Shown here: in pieces, positions 7,179 through 17,578 of the stretch
Layout: each line of letters begins with the position of its first letter
How positions within the stretch are numbered: position 1 is the first letter of the stretch
Assembly: GCA_000314955.1 (NCBI GenBank)
Contig: BAEM01000056.1
Coordinates: forward strand, 62,001 to 126,000
Direction of reading: 5' to 3'
Source of the DNA: Paraglaciecola chathamensis S18K6
Lineage (GTDB): Bacteria > Pseudomonadota > Gammaproteobacteria > Enterobacterales > Alteromonadaceae
Length of the DNA: 64,000 bases
Position numbers and translations under genes: made by a program
Notes under the pieces: generated by a model
What the model saw: the letters and a program-made list of their open reading frames with translations, nothing else
Database searches by the model: none
Told to the model about the DNA's origin: nothing

Positions 7179-10100
7179 ATGTCAGCAAAATCGGTGGCGC
7201 AGAATACACTATCCTCCTCTAAAACGCCAAAAAGAAGGGCGTTATTAATCATTATTATTCTGCTCAGTGCAGTAGGTCTTTATACCTACTTGTATTACAG
7301 CAATATCGAAGAAGGCTCGAGCAACAATAATCTTTACCGCATTTTGTACGAAGCGACCAATACCTTAAACCAAAACATAGACAAACTAAAACGAGGCCAC
7401 GATTATAACGAGAGCGAAACATCGATTCGCTCTTTACTTCCAAGTTATCAGCGCACTACCGCTGTACCTTTGCGCAAAGTACCCAAACCCCTAACTTACA
7501 CGTTAGCTGCTCAGCAAATCCTAATCCGAGATAAAGCAAAAGAATCTATTGCCAAACTAGAAGTACAAGACATTTTGCCCACGCCCAAAGCGGGTTTCAG
7601 TCAATATTTATTTGCCAGCAAAGATGGGGCCGTTTTAGCCTCAGCGGGACATGAGAAAACCATATCGATCGTCGATCTCACCAGTATTAACCAAGCGTTT
7701 TTGCGCCAAGAAAGCCGCTCTTTGTTGTCTATGGCTGATGCAGTTAAACCACAAGGCAACGCGCCTTTGCCCAGCTATAGTAGCCACATAGACATAACGC
7801 TTTCTTATGGTAAATATCGGGTGTTTGCCTTTCCTTTCGCCTTAGATATTCCAATCTCTTATTCTTCCAATGGTGAAACGCACACCCTAAACCACTTATA
7901 TTTGCTAGGTTTAATGCCGCGCAACAAACTGATACAACAAAGTACCACCAGCTGGAATGCTTCTTTGCTGGTCGTCAGCAGCGTTAGCCTACTATTCGTG
8001 CTCTGTTTATTACGTCTCTATTTACTGCCCATTACGCACTCAATTACGGTTATCAATCGCACAGTGACCCACCTGATAAGCTACGGCTTTTTTATCGTAG
8101 TGTTGTCTTTACTATTAGCTTATTTTCAAAAATATGTGGTGCGATATAACAAAGATCACCAGGCCATAGAGTATGCGCAAAAAATAACCCAAGATATTGA
8201 GCAAGATGTTTATCACGTTTTCGATGAACTGAATCAATTTCGTGGGTTTTATCAAACACTGCTCGATACTACGCAGCAGGCGTCAGAATCATCCGCTAAG
8301 CAGAATATCAATAGTATTTTTAAACAAGCCCTAGAAAAGATAAACTTCCACGAATTTACCTGCCCTAGAGCAAACCAAGGCCACGCAGCTATTCTCCCAT
8401 TAGCGGTTTCATCTGCCGATGAATTTTCCATCGACTATGAATGCACTGAAGACAAGGGGATTACAGTTTCTTCTGACTTTGATGGCGCCAATTTGACTCA
8501 GTTTTTAAACCCAGATGGCACTCCGCCTGAAGATGCACAAATACTTGATTTTTTTACTCGAAATATAGAAATAACCCTATCCGCTGAAAATAGCCTAGAA
8601 ACACATGTAGGCAAGATTGATGAGCATGTGCCGCCCCTTAGCTTACTCAATGTATTTTTACTCAATAAAGATGGCGCTATCTTGACCCCATCTTTTTACT
8701 TTGTGGAAAACAATGTATTACCTGAGGGATTTGAATTGTCGAACCGCGATTACTTCAAAAAAATACGCGATCATCAAGGTTGGGCTCTACCGCGCAAAAA
8801 GACAAACAAACAGGCAAAACCAAGTGAAACTGACATATCGCCCAACCCTGCGTATCAACAGGCATATATTCAACGCTTGCTAAACGTCAATAACGCGACT
8901 CGGGGGACCACCATTTCAATGCCGTTATATCTTGCTAGCGACATTGCACAGAAGGATAAAAAAGATGATCGCTATGCCAGTATCATCGCAGCTGATGTGA
9001 TTTTGCCGAACATTGTTCTTGCTCAGCCAGCGCCCATGGATCTGACTTTTATGGTGGTTGACAGAGATGACGGACAAGTACTTTTTCACAGTGATGCTAG
9101 TCGCGCAATGGTAGAGAATATTTATTACTCAGGCAATCATAGTCCAATCTTGGACCAGCGTATTCGCGCCGCTTTAGATAGCACCCAGCACCACAGTTCT
9201 TCCTTATCAACAAAAGCAATTAAAGGATTTTACCATGGCCAAGCGGGACGTTTTTTTGTTCAGCCCAGCCTCATCGATAAATGGGCAGTACTGGTGTTCT
9301 ATCCTGACGATAGCTTAGATGCCCTGATGACGAGCCAATTTATGTTTTTGTGTATTAGTTTTGCCGTTTTCATAGTGATTTTAGCAACCTTAAGCGGGTT
9401 ACTTGGGCGTCTCTTTGACACCGATAAACTCAAGCAATATGTCAATTTACCCGCCACGTTTGATACCAAAGAAATGCTTCATTTAAGCTCTACCTTAATT
9501 GGGATCATGTACTGTCTATTTACTTTTACACATCTTGCTATCTACCCTAAAGAAGAAGCGGGCTACATGGTTTGGTTAATTGCCATCAGCACTGTGCTGC
9601 TTATATTCTACTTTGGATATCGCGGTTACAAACTGCTGTTCGAATCAGCTGGAGAAAGCTTCTCTATTCGTAAAAAAGGGAAAAAGGGGGCACTTTTCTT
9701 AGCCTGTGGCTTAGGAGCATTAGCCGCAATTCAAGCGCTGTATTTGGATAATGTGATGACGACGCCCCTGAATAACCTGACGCATTACTACCATTATCAA
9801 CAATGTAATAAACTTAATCGAGAACACGCTGAGATAGCCGCCTTGGGCTTAACCCGATTTCCTAATTCAATTACTAAACATCGCATGGAGGCATCACACT
9901 TACTGTTTGGCGCGAAACATAAAGATGACCAAGTTAATTGGACTGCGGCCCTACAAACAAAATGCGCAGACTATTCAAAGGCAGTGATGCCTGATGATTT
10001 CCCAGGTGCACTGGATTTGCTCAGTACGACACAAAACTGGCCGTGGTTGGATTCGTATATGTCGTTTTCCCCTGCCACTGAGGCGCATCCCACTCACGCA

Positions 10101-11480
10101 AACCAGGAATTAACAATGCCTCGCAGTGCCAGTGCTGCAGGCATACTTGCGATTATATTTGTGCTACTGGCTTGGCTGCACTTCAATAGAGTCACTTTGT
10201 GGCGACGTTTGTATTACTCACCTTTTTTCTTGCGTCATATTCGCTGCTTGAACTTACCGAGGCGCCAAGACAATTGCACTGCAACTTCACCCGCTCTGAG
10301 GTTGCAAGTTGACTCTCCTAAACCTAATGGTATCGATTTGGTGACCCTGCTTACCTTGTCACCTGTACCAGCAACGCCAGCAGCCCTTAGCGAAACTGAC
10401 GCAAGCGCTACGCAATCGTATTTCGCCCAGTTGCTCAACGACAGCCCCTATTTACAAACGCTTAAAACCAATAACACCGCTTTACCAAATATTAAAATGG
10501 CTTTATCACCGCTGACTGCAAACCCTGAACAAGGCTATCAGCTAGAACTTTGGGATATTGAAGTCTGCCTTGAAGTGCCTAAACTGCGCAGAAAACTGCT
10601 GGCGTTATTGATGGAGCTCAAGTCACTGGCATTACTTGGCAAAATAAAACAACTGACCCTTTACTGCGGCTTTTACAGTCTGCAGCGCGTTAAAATGAAA
10701 GATCCGCTGGCATCCTTTGACGACACTGCTCCCCTCGCTCATGCGGATTATTTATCCTGGGCAGACTGCTTGTTGGACTTTACAGTGCATTTACCGCCCA
10801 AAATTACCCAGCAAATCTCGCCTGAAGTCTTAAATAGTGAGCTAACGCTTTTTGCTGACCTTGCATGCCTATTTCCCAGCGTTGACACAGAGGTTAAAGA
10901 TGCAGATAAACTTGAATTCCCGTTTGTTCACACGCCTGGGAACTTATGGCGAAACCCGTCACAAATTCCGCGCTTCTACCAACAGATAAAACACCAACCC
11001 AATCAAACGTTCAGCACGGGTTATTGGGCGACCATTAACTATATCATTTTGGTTGCCGGGCCTTTGTATCGCTACAAATGGGAATTGTGCTCAAATGCTG
11101 AAAAGCTCGCACTGTATAATTTGGCAAAAGGGCAATATATCAATCCGAAAAACAGTGAAATGATAGAGCATTTAGCCTTAGCAGGTTTAATTAAGGTTGA
11201 ACGCCGACACATTACAATTATAAATCACAGTTTTGCCCACTTTGTTCGACACGCGGAAAGCCCCCAAGCGATGAGTAGATTAATTTCTGACGGCGAAGCA
11301 GGTACGTGGAAGAATTATCGGCTCCCTCTGGGCTTACTGTTACTGCTGATTATAGGTGGCGTGGCGATGACCTCGGGGCAATCTTTATATATCATCGCCG
11401 CATCGTTAGCCGGAGTCATTGGCACCATCGCCAGTTTAACCAGCAGTGCCAATATGTTACGCGGGCATTTAAAAGAGTAA
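7179..11480 (+). CDS. Large multi-pass membrane protein with Cache-like sensor domains and degenerate ATPase-like C-terminal module
   Basis: 1433 residues. TM1 is near 20-41. A periplasmic region to ~260 holds a Cache-like strand pattern (YLFASKDGAVLAS). TM pairs lie near 263-322. A second periplasmic region (~325-720) looks like a double Cache domain (VFLLNKDGAILTP, SNRDYFKKI, SIIAADVIL, WAVLVFYPDDS). About five more TMs follow (~723-745, 770-790, 797-820, 842-861, 985-1005). A cytoplasmic part (~1006-1380) has a Walker-B-like LELWDIEVCLE near 1123 but no Walker A, then a winged-helix-like WELCSNAEKLALYNLA near 1300, and two final TMs. No kinase, GGDEF or chemotaxis output domain is visible. 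The 3' end overlaps convergent recD by 12 bp. Function unknown; a ligand-sensing role is inferred. Confidence 0.75.
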   Translation: MSAKSVAQNTLSSSKTPKRRALLIIIILLSAVGLYTYLYYSNIEEGSSNNNLYRILYEATNTLNQNIDKLKRGHDYNESETSIRSLLPSYQRTTAVPLRKVPKPLTYTLAAQQILIRDKAKESIAKLEVQDILPTPKAGFSQYLFASKDGAVLASAGHEKTISIVDLTSINQAFLRQESRSLLSMADAVKPQGNAPLPSYSSHIDITLSYGKYRVFAFPFALDIPISYSSNGETHTLNHLYLLGLMPRNKLIQQSTTSWNASLLVVSSVSLLFVLCLLRLYLLPITHSITVINRTVTHLISYGFFIVVLSLLLAYFQKYVVRYNKDHQAIEYAQKITQDIEQDVYHVFDELNQFRGFYQTLLDTTQQASESSAKQNINSIFKQALEKINFHEFTCPRANQGHAAILPLAVSSADEFSIDYECTEDKGITVSSDFDGANLTQFLNPDGTPPEDAQILDFFTRNIEITLSAENSLETHVGKIDEHVPPLSLLNVFLLNKDGAILTPSFYFVENNVLPEGFELSNRDYFKKIRDHQGWALPRKKTNKQAKPSETDISPNPAYQQAYIQRLLNVNNATRGTTISMPLYLASDIAQKDKKDDRYASIIAADVILPNIVLAQPAPMDLTFMVVDRDDGQVLFHSDASRAMVENIYYSGNHSPILDQRIRAALDSTQHHSSSLSTKAIKGFYHGQAGRFFVQPSLIDKWAVLVFYPDDSLDALMTSQFMFLCISFAVFIVILATLSGLLGRLFDTDKLKQYVNLPATFDTKEMLHLSSTLIGIMYCLFTFTHLAIYPKEEAGYMVWLIAISTVLLIFYFGYRGYKLLFESAGESFSIRKKGKKGALFLACGLGALAAIQALYLDNVMTTPLNNLTHYYHYQQCNKLNREHAEIAALGLTRFPNSITKHRMEASHLLFGAKHKDDQVNWTAALQTKCADYSKAVMPDDFPGALDLLSTTQNWPWLDSYMSFSPATEAHPTHANQELTMPRSASAAGILAIIFVLLAWLHFNRVTLWRRLYYSPFFLRHIRCLNLPRRQDNCTATSPALRLQVDSPKPNGIDLVTLLTLSPVPATPAALSETDASATQSYFAQLLNDSPYLQTLKTNNTALPNIKMALSPLTANPEQGYQLELWDIEVCLEVPKLRRKLLALLMELKSLALLGKIKQLTLYCGFYSLQRVKMKDPLASFDDTAPLAHADYLSWADCLLDFTVHLPPKITQQISPEVLNSELTLFADLACLFPSVDTEVKDADKLEFPFVHTPGNLWRNPSQIPRFYQQIKHQPNQTFSTGYWATINYIILVAGPLYRYKWELCSNAEKLALYNLAKGQYINPKNSEMIEHLALAGLIKVERRHITIINHSFAHFVRHAESPQAMSRLISDGEAGTWKNYRLPLGLLLLLIIGGVAMTSGQSLYIIAASLAGVIGTIASLTSSANMLRGHLKE

Positions 11481-13637
11481 GCGTTTGGCTAAACCGCTGC
11501 CCCGCTGGCAGCGCCGTGCAATACTAAGAGAGAGCGCCTGTTCATCGCTGTACAAGGTGAAAGACTTTTTCGCCCGCGTTAGGCCCGTATAAAGTAATTC
11601 ACGGCTGAGTAATCGAGCTTGAGATCCTGTCTCTACCCGTGGCAAACACAAATAAACATGATCGAACTCTGAGCCTTGGCTTTTATGAATTGTCATCGCG
11701 TACACTGTGTCATGAGGGGGCAAGCGACTCGGAAGCACCCCTCGCAAGGTATTTTGCTCTGTGACAAACCACACTTTCATCAGTTCGTCGTTATCAGCAT
11801 CCGGCATTACAATGCCAATATCCCCATTAAAGAGCCCTAAACTATGATCATTTTGTTTAAGCATCACAGGGCGACCGGGGTAGAAATCACGCCCTAGTTC
11901 AATAGCGCCCTTTTTATTGAGTTCAGATTCTATCAGCGCGTTGACTTGTAGTACGCCCCAATTCGCTTCTTTTTGTGCGCACAGGACTTGCTGCTGTTGT
12001 AACAAACTGAAAACCTCAAGCCCCTTGCTATGCAGCGTTCCTTGCGCACAAACGTGTTTTACATGCTCAAAATAAGCTTGGTAATCTGGCAATAGTTTAG
12101 CCACCAAGGCTTTTGGCTCATCGCTGGTTTGCCAAACAACATCTGGGTAACGCTCATCAGCGAATAACGCTTTTGAAGGGGCTAATTTGCCACTATTAAT
12201 TGCCCGCGCTAAGCGACCAATACCGCTTTTTTCACTGAAGCGATAACTCTTATGTAGCAAAGCCAAGCTATTACTGATCGGTGCTTTGTTTGGTGTACTT
12301 ACCTGCAGATCAATTTGACACAAATCTTTAATTACCCTCAATGCCTCATCGCTGTATGGCGGGGGCTGATCGTACACAGTAGGCGAGAAATTAAGCGCTG
12401 CGGCGCATATATCTGACAGCACACTGCCCGCCTCTACCGAGGCAAGTTGATCTTTATCACCCAGCAGAATGATTTTGGCGTGGGCGGGTAACGCCGCAAA
12501 TAATTTGCTCATCAGGGGTAAATCAACCATGGAGGCTTCATCCACGATCAACACATCTAAATGCAGGGGATGCTGCGCGTTAAAACGAAAATAAGGACTG
12601 TTCGCAATACTGCCTAATAACCTATGAATGGTGCTGCACTGGTTGGGTAAATCTGCTTGTAATGCCGTGGGCAGTTTGCCCATAGCCGCACTGATAGACT
12701 GACTCAAACGCGCTGCGGCCTTTCCGGTCGGCGCGGCAAGTTTAATTTGCAGTTTTTTATGTGCATGCCTTGCTAGCCCCTGCAATAAAGCCATTAATCG
12801 TATAACCGTGGTGGTTTTTCCCGTACCCGGGCCGCCTGTTATAACGCTAACATTTTGACTTGCCGCCAGGCACACTGCCACTTGCTGCCAGTCAATAGGT
12901 GCTGCTTGCTGATCTTGTGCGCTGTTTTTTGCCAAGCTGTTTTTAGCCAAGCTGTTTTTAGCCAAGCTGCCTTTTGATTCATGCGTAGCAAACAGCTGAG
13001 CTAGTAAGGCTTGGCCTTGGGCAACATCTAACGTCGTTGCACGCCCCGTCATGCTATTTATTTTACTCGCCAGCTGTACTTCGTATTGCCAGTAACGCTG
13101 CATATAAAGTTCACTGCCTTGTAAAATAAGAGGCTTGCTTTGGGGCGCAAACACGGGCTCGCAGCTTGTCGATGCCCTACTTTTTAAAGCGTTTTTTTCA
13201 GTGCTCTTATCAGTGCTGGCATTCGCTACCTCCCCTGTGTATCGCTCATCAACCACAGCAACACAAGTCGATGCGCTTAACATAGGCAATAGTTGGTCGA
13301 TAGGTTCGAAGCGATAAAAAGGCAAAAAGGGCTGATAAGTGTTATCTAGATTAAGGCAGCTATCTTGCTCCCCCAAGCGGCTACTTAAATAGGCTGCCAA
13401 TAACCCCACCACATGAATACCGTTCACATCGACAGCGTGTTTTCCATGTTCGTGAAGCATTACAAATTCAGCAAATGCCAGATCCAATGGGCGAATACGC
13501 CCTATTTTCAACAAATTTTGTAAGATACTGGTCGTGGTTGGTACCTGTGCGGCGACAGATGCCTGAGCATCTAGCTTATTTGTCTTAGATGCATCATCAT
13601 TGTTGGCCATTTGCTTTACCATTGAATCGGTTACCAT
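11469..13637 (-). CDS. recD: RecBCD subunit RecD (exodeoxyribonuclease V alpha), 5'-3' helicase
   Basis: 722 residues. Walker A GGPGTGKTTT lies near residue 268; Walker B LIVDEASMVD and the C-terminal VYAMTIHKSQGSEFDHV are typical SF1B helicase motifs of RecD. With RecB and RecC it processes double-strand breaks and degrades foreign linear DNA. It is the last gene of recC-recB-recD, and its first codons overlap the recB end by 7 bp. Oddity: residues ~224-239 carry the pentapeptide LAKNS three times, encoded by a 15-bp tandem repeat in the linker before the helicase core. The 3' end overlaps the convergent membrane-protein gene. Confidence 0.95.
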   Translation of the reverse strand: MVTDSMVKQMANNDDASKTNKLDAQASVAAQVPTTTSILQNLLKIGRIRPLDLAFAEFVMLHEHGKHAVDVNGIHVVGLLAAYLSSRLGEQDSCLNLDNTYQPFLPFYRFEPIDQLLPMLSASTCVAVVDERYTGEVANASTDKSTEKNALKSRASTSCEPVFAPQSKPLILQGSELYMQRYWQYEVQLASKINSMTGRATTLDVAQGQALLAQLFATHESKGSLAKNSLAKNSLAKNSAQDQQAAPIDWQQVAVCLAASQNVSVITGGPGTGKTTTVIRLMALLQGLARHAHKKLQIKLAAPTGKAAARLSQSISAAMGKLPTALQADLPNQCSTIHRLLGSIANSPYFRFNAQHPLHLDVLIVDEASMVDLPLMSKLFAALPAHAKIILLGDKDQLASVEAGSVLSDICAAALNFSPTVYDQPPPYSDEALRVIKDLCQIDLQVSTPNKAPISNSLALLHKSYRFSEKSGIGRLARAINSGKLAPSKALFADERYPDVVWQTSDEPKALVAKLLPDYQAYFEHVKHVCAQGTLHSKGLEVFSLLQQQQVLCAQKEANWGVLQVNALIESELNKKGAIELGRDFYPGRPVMLKQNDHSLGLFNGDIGIVMPDADNDELMKVWFVTEQNTLRGVLPSRLPPHDTVYAMTIHKSQGSEFDHVYLCLPRVETGSQARLLSRELLYTGLTRAKKSFTLYSDEQALSLSIARRCQRGSGLAKRLLF
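12921..12965 (-). repeat. 15-bp tandem repeat inside recD (three copies)
   Basis: Units at 12921-12935, 12936-12950 and 12951-12965, the last two identical (GCTGTTTTTAGCCAA) and the first differing at one base. On the minus strand they encode LAKNS repeats in a linker. Because the unit is five codons, copy-number change keeps the frame. Confidence 0.85.
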
Positions 13638-16600
13638 AAGTCCAGTTGTCCTTGCCCAGAGGGGGCGTCACCGCCGCTACGTTTAGTGCCTGAAGATGTA
13701 CTGGCTGGTGTGGGCTGATATCGCCCATCAAACAAGGCATCTAAGTCGTCAATTAAAGCTTGTGCGGGCAGTAAGTAAAACACACCATTGCCCGGTTTTT
13801 CACTGTGCATTCCTCGCAAGAAGGTATAAAAAGCCCCACCAATGTGCTCGGCATAAGCGTAATCTGATTTGTTATTTTTCAGCCAGCGGTGCAGCGCCAC
13901 CGTATATAAAATGGCTTGCAAATAGTAATCATGCTCTTGCATGGCACTCGCCATCGCTTCACCATGATAATCCGTAAAATCAGCCCCTAAATAATTCGAT
14001 TTATAATCCAGCACATAAAACTTGCCTTGATACTGCAGGGTCAAATCAATAAAGCCTTTTAGCATACCGTTTAGTTGTTCAAACTGATAATGATGCTGGC
14101 GCTGAGGAATATGCAGGTTGAGAATGTGATTAAACGTCTGTGCTTTTACATCAACTAACGGCAAATAAAATTCCATTTCAACCAATACCTGGTCCTTTGC
14201 CAAAATGCCTAAACACAGCTCATCAATGTCGCTTGTACCCTCAGCGATTGGGCTGGTTAACTTAGCCTGCAACACATCAAGGATCCACTGTTCAACCACA
14301 TCGAACCATTTTTCTTCAATACCGTACCAAGTGCCCTGTTCGACAATGACATCCTGTAAATTAACCGGGTTGGTGAAATCAATTGACTCAAGCACCCCAT
14401 GCAAAAATGAACCGGCCTGCGCCCCTTTCACAAAGGTGAATTGATCAAGCACCTCTTGTTCAATAAGTGCTTCGCCATCAGCACCAAGCAATGACATTTC
14501 TATATCTGACAACAACGAGAGACTGTCATCATTGTTTTCTATTCGATAATCTGTAGGCACATTCTGGACTTGGCTTACAACAGACGTTCTACTGTCATTT
14601 ACCTCACGCTTTGGGCTCGCTAAACTTGCAATTTGGTCAAGTTTATCAGCGCCTTCATCTTGGCCTGGGGCCACAAACTCGTGATGCTGCTGACTACTAA
14701 TGGCTGAATAACTGGTTAAACGCCAACGGCGAGTAACGGGCTTAGGCAACTGAGCGGCTTGCAACGCCACGTGTTGTATCTTCTCACTCTCATCACCTGA
14801 TGCTTTTATGCCATCAGTGGGATTTTTACCACCAGTGGGATTTTCACCAGCGACGCCTGATTCCTGTACATTAACCCCAAGGCCATTTGTGTTTTTACTA
14901 AGCAAGAGTTGCTTAAGCTCGGTTACATTGCGCTGCGCTTCTTGGGCCTTAAATCCGTGATACCCCAAGTCAATCGACTTAGATAAATCGTCTAAACGCT
15001 GGGTAATTACTGAGTCACTTATGGAAGTACCTTGGTCAAACAGAATCCGCCCAAGGGCCGTTTGCATTAACTGAGACTCTTTTTTACGTTGCGGGTGGCT
15101 GTTATTCCACAAGCCTATAAAACAATAATGTACCGCTCGCGTCAGTGCTACGTAGAGTAAGCGAATATCTTCAGCGAGTCGCTCATGATCGGCAAGGGCA
15201 AGGTTTTCTTCAGCGCCTAAAAAGTCAATAACCAAACCATCGGTATCACTGTGATAAATGGCTTCTTTCATTTCTCGGCAGCGACTGGCAAACGGAATAA
15301 ACACCAAGGGATATTCCAACCCTTTACTGGTGTGCTGAGTAATGATCTGCACCAAATTTTGTTCCGTTTCCAAGCGAATTTGTTGGCCTTCATTATCGTT
15401 ATCTGGCTCGGCCAAGTGCGCTTGAAACCAATGTAAAAGCTGGCTTTCACCCGACATCAACTGACTTTGTACTTGCAACAGTTCTACCAAATGGCGCAGA
15501 TCCGTTAAACGCCTTTGGCCATCTTGATACCGCTCTACCAGTCTTTGGGCAATACTGAAGTGACGCATTAAAATATTCAGCGCCATCATCAACCCATGGC
15601 GTTGCCATAACTGATGCCAATAGGCGAATTGCTCAACTAATTTTTGCCATTGCCATTCTTCGCTGAATAAGGCGTCTAGGGCGCCGGCGTCATAACAAAA
15701 TAATTCGCTGGCGATCGCCGCCCGTAAATATCGGTCATTACTGGGATTGGCTAACGCTTGCACTATGGCATATAAATCGACTGCTGTTTGACTGGCAAAT
15801 ACACTTTTACGCGCCAAAAACATGCTGTCTACCCCAAGCGCAGCTAAAGCCTGTTTAATGGTGTCAGCTTCATTTCTGTCTCGTACCAAGACGCAGCAGT
15901 CCCCTGGCATAATGCCGCGTTGCATTATCTTAGCTTCACCCGTTGCGCCTTGATGAATAAATTGCGCAATACGCCAGGCACATTGTTGTGCCATGGCAGT
16001 TTGGGCCTCTCCCCAGCCAATCGGCTGTGCGTTTTCACTGGTTAAGTGATGCACATCTAAGCTGTTGTGACTTTGACCAAGGACCTGCAAGCCCGTTTCT
16101 TGTTCAACACTTGCCACCGCTTGAAACGGAATACTGTCTTTAAATAAAAATCCCGCCTCACTTTGGGTAAATAAGGTATTCACCCCTTCCACTAAACTTG
16201 GCTGCGAGCGCCAGTTAGTCCCTAGGGTAAATTGGCGCTCAACATCCACCAAGTCTTTAGCGGCAATGTAGGTATGAATATCTGCACCGCGAAACGCATA
16301 AATGGCTTGTTTGGGATCGCCAATAGCGACCCAGCAAGGTGAGATATCACTAAATTGCTTAGTGTAAATAATCCGAAAAATATCAAACTGTATTGGATCA
16401 GTATCTTGAAATTCATCAATCAGCGCCGCGGGATAACTCTCTTGTATTGCTTTTGCTAAAGATTGTTGCGCTGTAGTTTGATGTTCTGGGTCTGCTTGAG
16501 CACCTGATTGCGCTTGTGCCGTCAATGCGCGATGCAAACAGCTAAGCAAATCATCTGGTGATAACAACTGCAAACGTTGTTTGTTATTAGCAAGGTTTCG

Positions 16601-17578
16601 GCTGATATGCCCTAGCGCATCCAAACTGTAGGCCAGTAAAAGTTGTTCATGGCATTGCTGTTGTAAGTAACCCAAGGTTTCAAAGCGGCTAAAATCTAGA
16701 TGCGCTAAGCTCTTAGAGGTTTTCTTCATGGCCCCAGCCACTTTCGCTGGGCTAAACACCTGCCATAGGTCTTTATCAAAATCAGCACGGCTTTCGTCGC
16801 TGAGACAAAACGCCTGCATTTTGCCAATATAATCTGCTTTTCCAAGCTTGGTGTTGGCTTTTAGATCGGCATCAACTATCTGCTGGGCCACGTTATTATC
16901 GAGCCACCAGCGCTTAGTTTCTTGTAAGGTGCGAATATACTCATCAACACATTGATGGCTGGCGCGTATATCTGCCTTTTGCAAAGGAGTGACATGACGG
17001 TACAACAAAGAACTCAAGGCAGATTGTAACGCCTGAGGGCTTTGCCAAATACACAGTAGCTCGTTCAATATTTGCCGCGGTAACTGAACAATATGGCCAC
17101 GCCAGTAATCCTCAACCGCCAGTTTCAACCATTGGGACTCATCAAGCACCAAACTTTGTTCGTACATTGCCCCGCTTTCAAAGGCATGTAAGCTGAGCAT
17201 TCGTTGACAAAAACCATGTATGGTAAATACCGAGGCGTCGTCCATTTGCTTAATCGCCAACAGTAAGCGGTGGCAATCGAGTTCAATATTTTCACTACGG
17301 TCGATTAAATATTGGGTAAATTCGTCGTCACTCTTGTGCGCATAAAAATCAAAATACGCCCGTTGCAGTCGTTGACGAATTCGCTGTTTAAGCTCAGCGG
17401 TAGCGGCGTTGGTAAAGGTCACCACTAAAATTTTATCAACACTCAAGGGCGTGCATTCATCCCCTAACAGCAAACGTAGATACAGGTTGACTATGGTGTA
17501 GGTTTTTCCGGTTCCTGCACTGGCTTCGATAAGAGAAGCACCGGTCAGTGGAAAGGTCTTGGTATTTAACGGGATCAT
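13631..17578 (-). CDS. recB: RecBCD subunit RecB, helicase-nuclease
   Basis: 1315 residues, longer than the roughly 1180 of E. coli RecB. N-terminal Walker A EASAGTGKTYT (~18-28), UvrD-type Walker B LIDEFQDTDPIQ, RLLYVALTRA late in the helicase, and the nuclease motif VLDYKSNYLG near 1200, whose Asp and Lys are the catalytic pair. It is a 3'-5' helicase and the nuclease of the complex. The extra length lies mainly in a low-complexity linker between helicase and nuclease domains that includes an imperfect duplication, ENPTGG/KNPTDG (DNA near 14811-14860). The start overlaps the recC stop by 4 bp. Confidence 0.95.
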   Translation of the reverse strand: MIPLNTKTFPLTGASLIEASAGTGKTYTIVNLYLRLLLGDECTPLSVDKILVVTFTNAATAELKQRIRQRLQRAYFDFYAHKSDDEFTQYLIDRSENIELDCHRLLLAIKQMDDASVFTIHGFCQRMLSLHAFESGAMYEQSLVLDESQWLKLAVEDYWRGHIVQLPRQILNELLCIWQSPQALQSALSSLLYRHVTPLQKADIRASHQCVDEYIRTLQETKRWWLDNNVAQQIVDADLKANTKLGKADYIGKMQAFCLSDESRADFDKDLWQVFSPAKVAGAMKKTSKSLAHLDFSRFETLGYLQQQCHEQLLLAYSLDALGHISRNLANNKQRLQLLSPDDLLSCLHRALTAQAQSGAQADPEHQTTAQQSLAKAIQESYPAALIDEFQDTDPIQFDIFRIIYTKQFSDISPCWVAIGDPKQAIYAFRGADIHTYIAAKDLVDVERQFTLGTNWRSQPSLVEGVNTLFTQSEAGFLFKDSIPFQAVASVEQETGLQVLGQSHNSLDVHHLTSENAQPIGWGEAQTAMAQQCAWRIAQFIHQGATGEAKIMQRGIMPGDCCVLVRDRNEADTIKQALAALGVDSMFLARKSVFASQTAVDLYAIVQALANPSNDRYLRAAIASELFCYDAGALDALFSEEWQWQKLVEQFAYWHQLWQRHGLMMALNILMRHFSIAQRLVERYQDGQRRLTDLRHLVELLQVQSQLMSGESQLLHWFQAHLAEPDNDNEGQQIRLETEQNLVQIITQHTSKGLEYPLVFIPFASRCREMKEAIYHSDTDGLVIDFLGAEENLALADHERLAEDIRLLYVALTRAVHYCFIGLWNNSHPQRKKESQLMQTALGRILFDQGTSISDSVITQRLDDLSKSIDLGYHGFKAQEAQRNVTELKQLLLSKNTNGLGVNVQESGVAGENPTGGKNPTDGIKASGDESEKIQHVALQAAQLPKPVTRRWRLTSYSAISSQQHHEFVAPGQDEGADKLDQIASLASPKREVNDSRTSVVSQVQNVPTDYRIENNDDSLSLLSDIEMSLLGADGEALIEQEVLDQFTFVKGAQAGSFLHGVLESIDFTNPVNLQDVIVEQGTWYGIEEKWFDVVEQWILDVLQAKLTSPIAEGTSDIDELCLGILAKDQVLVEMEFYLPLVDVKAQTFNHILNLHIPQRQHHYQFEQLNGMLKGFIDLTLQYQGKFYVLDYKSNYLGADFTDYHGEAMASAMQEHDYYLQAILYTVALHRWLKNNKSDYAYAEHIGGAFYTFLRGMHSEKPGNGVFYLLPAQALIDDLDALFDGRYQPTPASTSSGTKRSGGDAPSGQGQLDLW

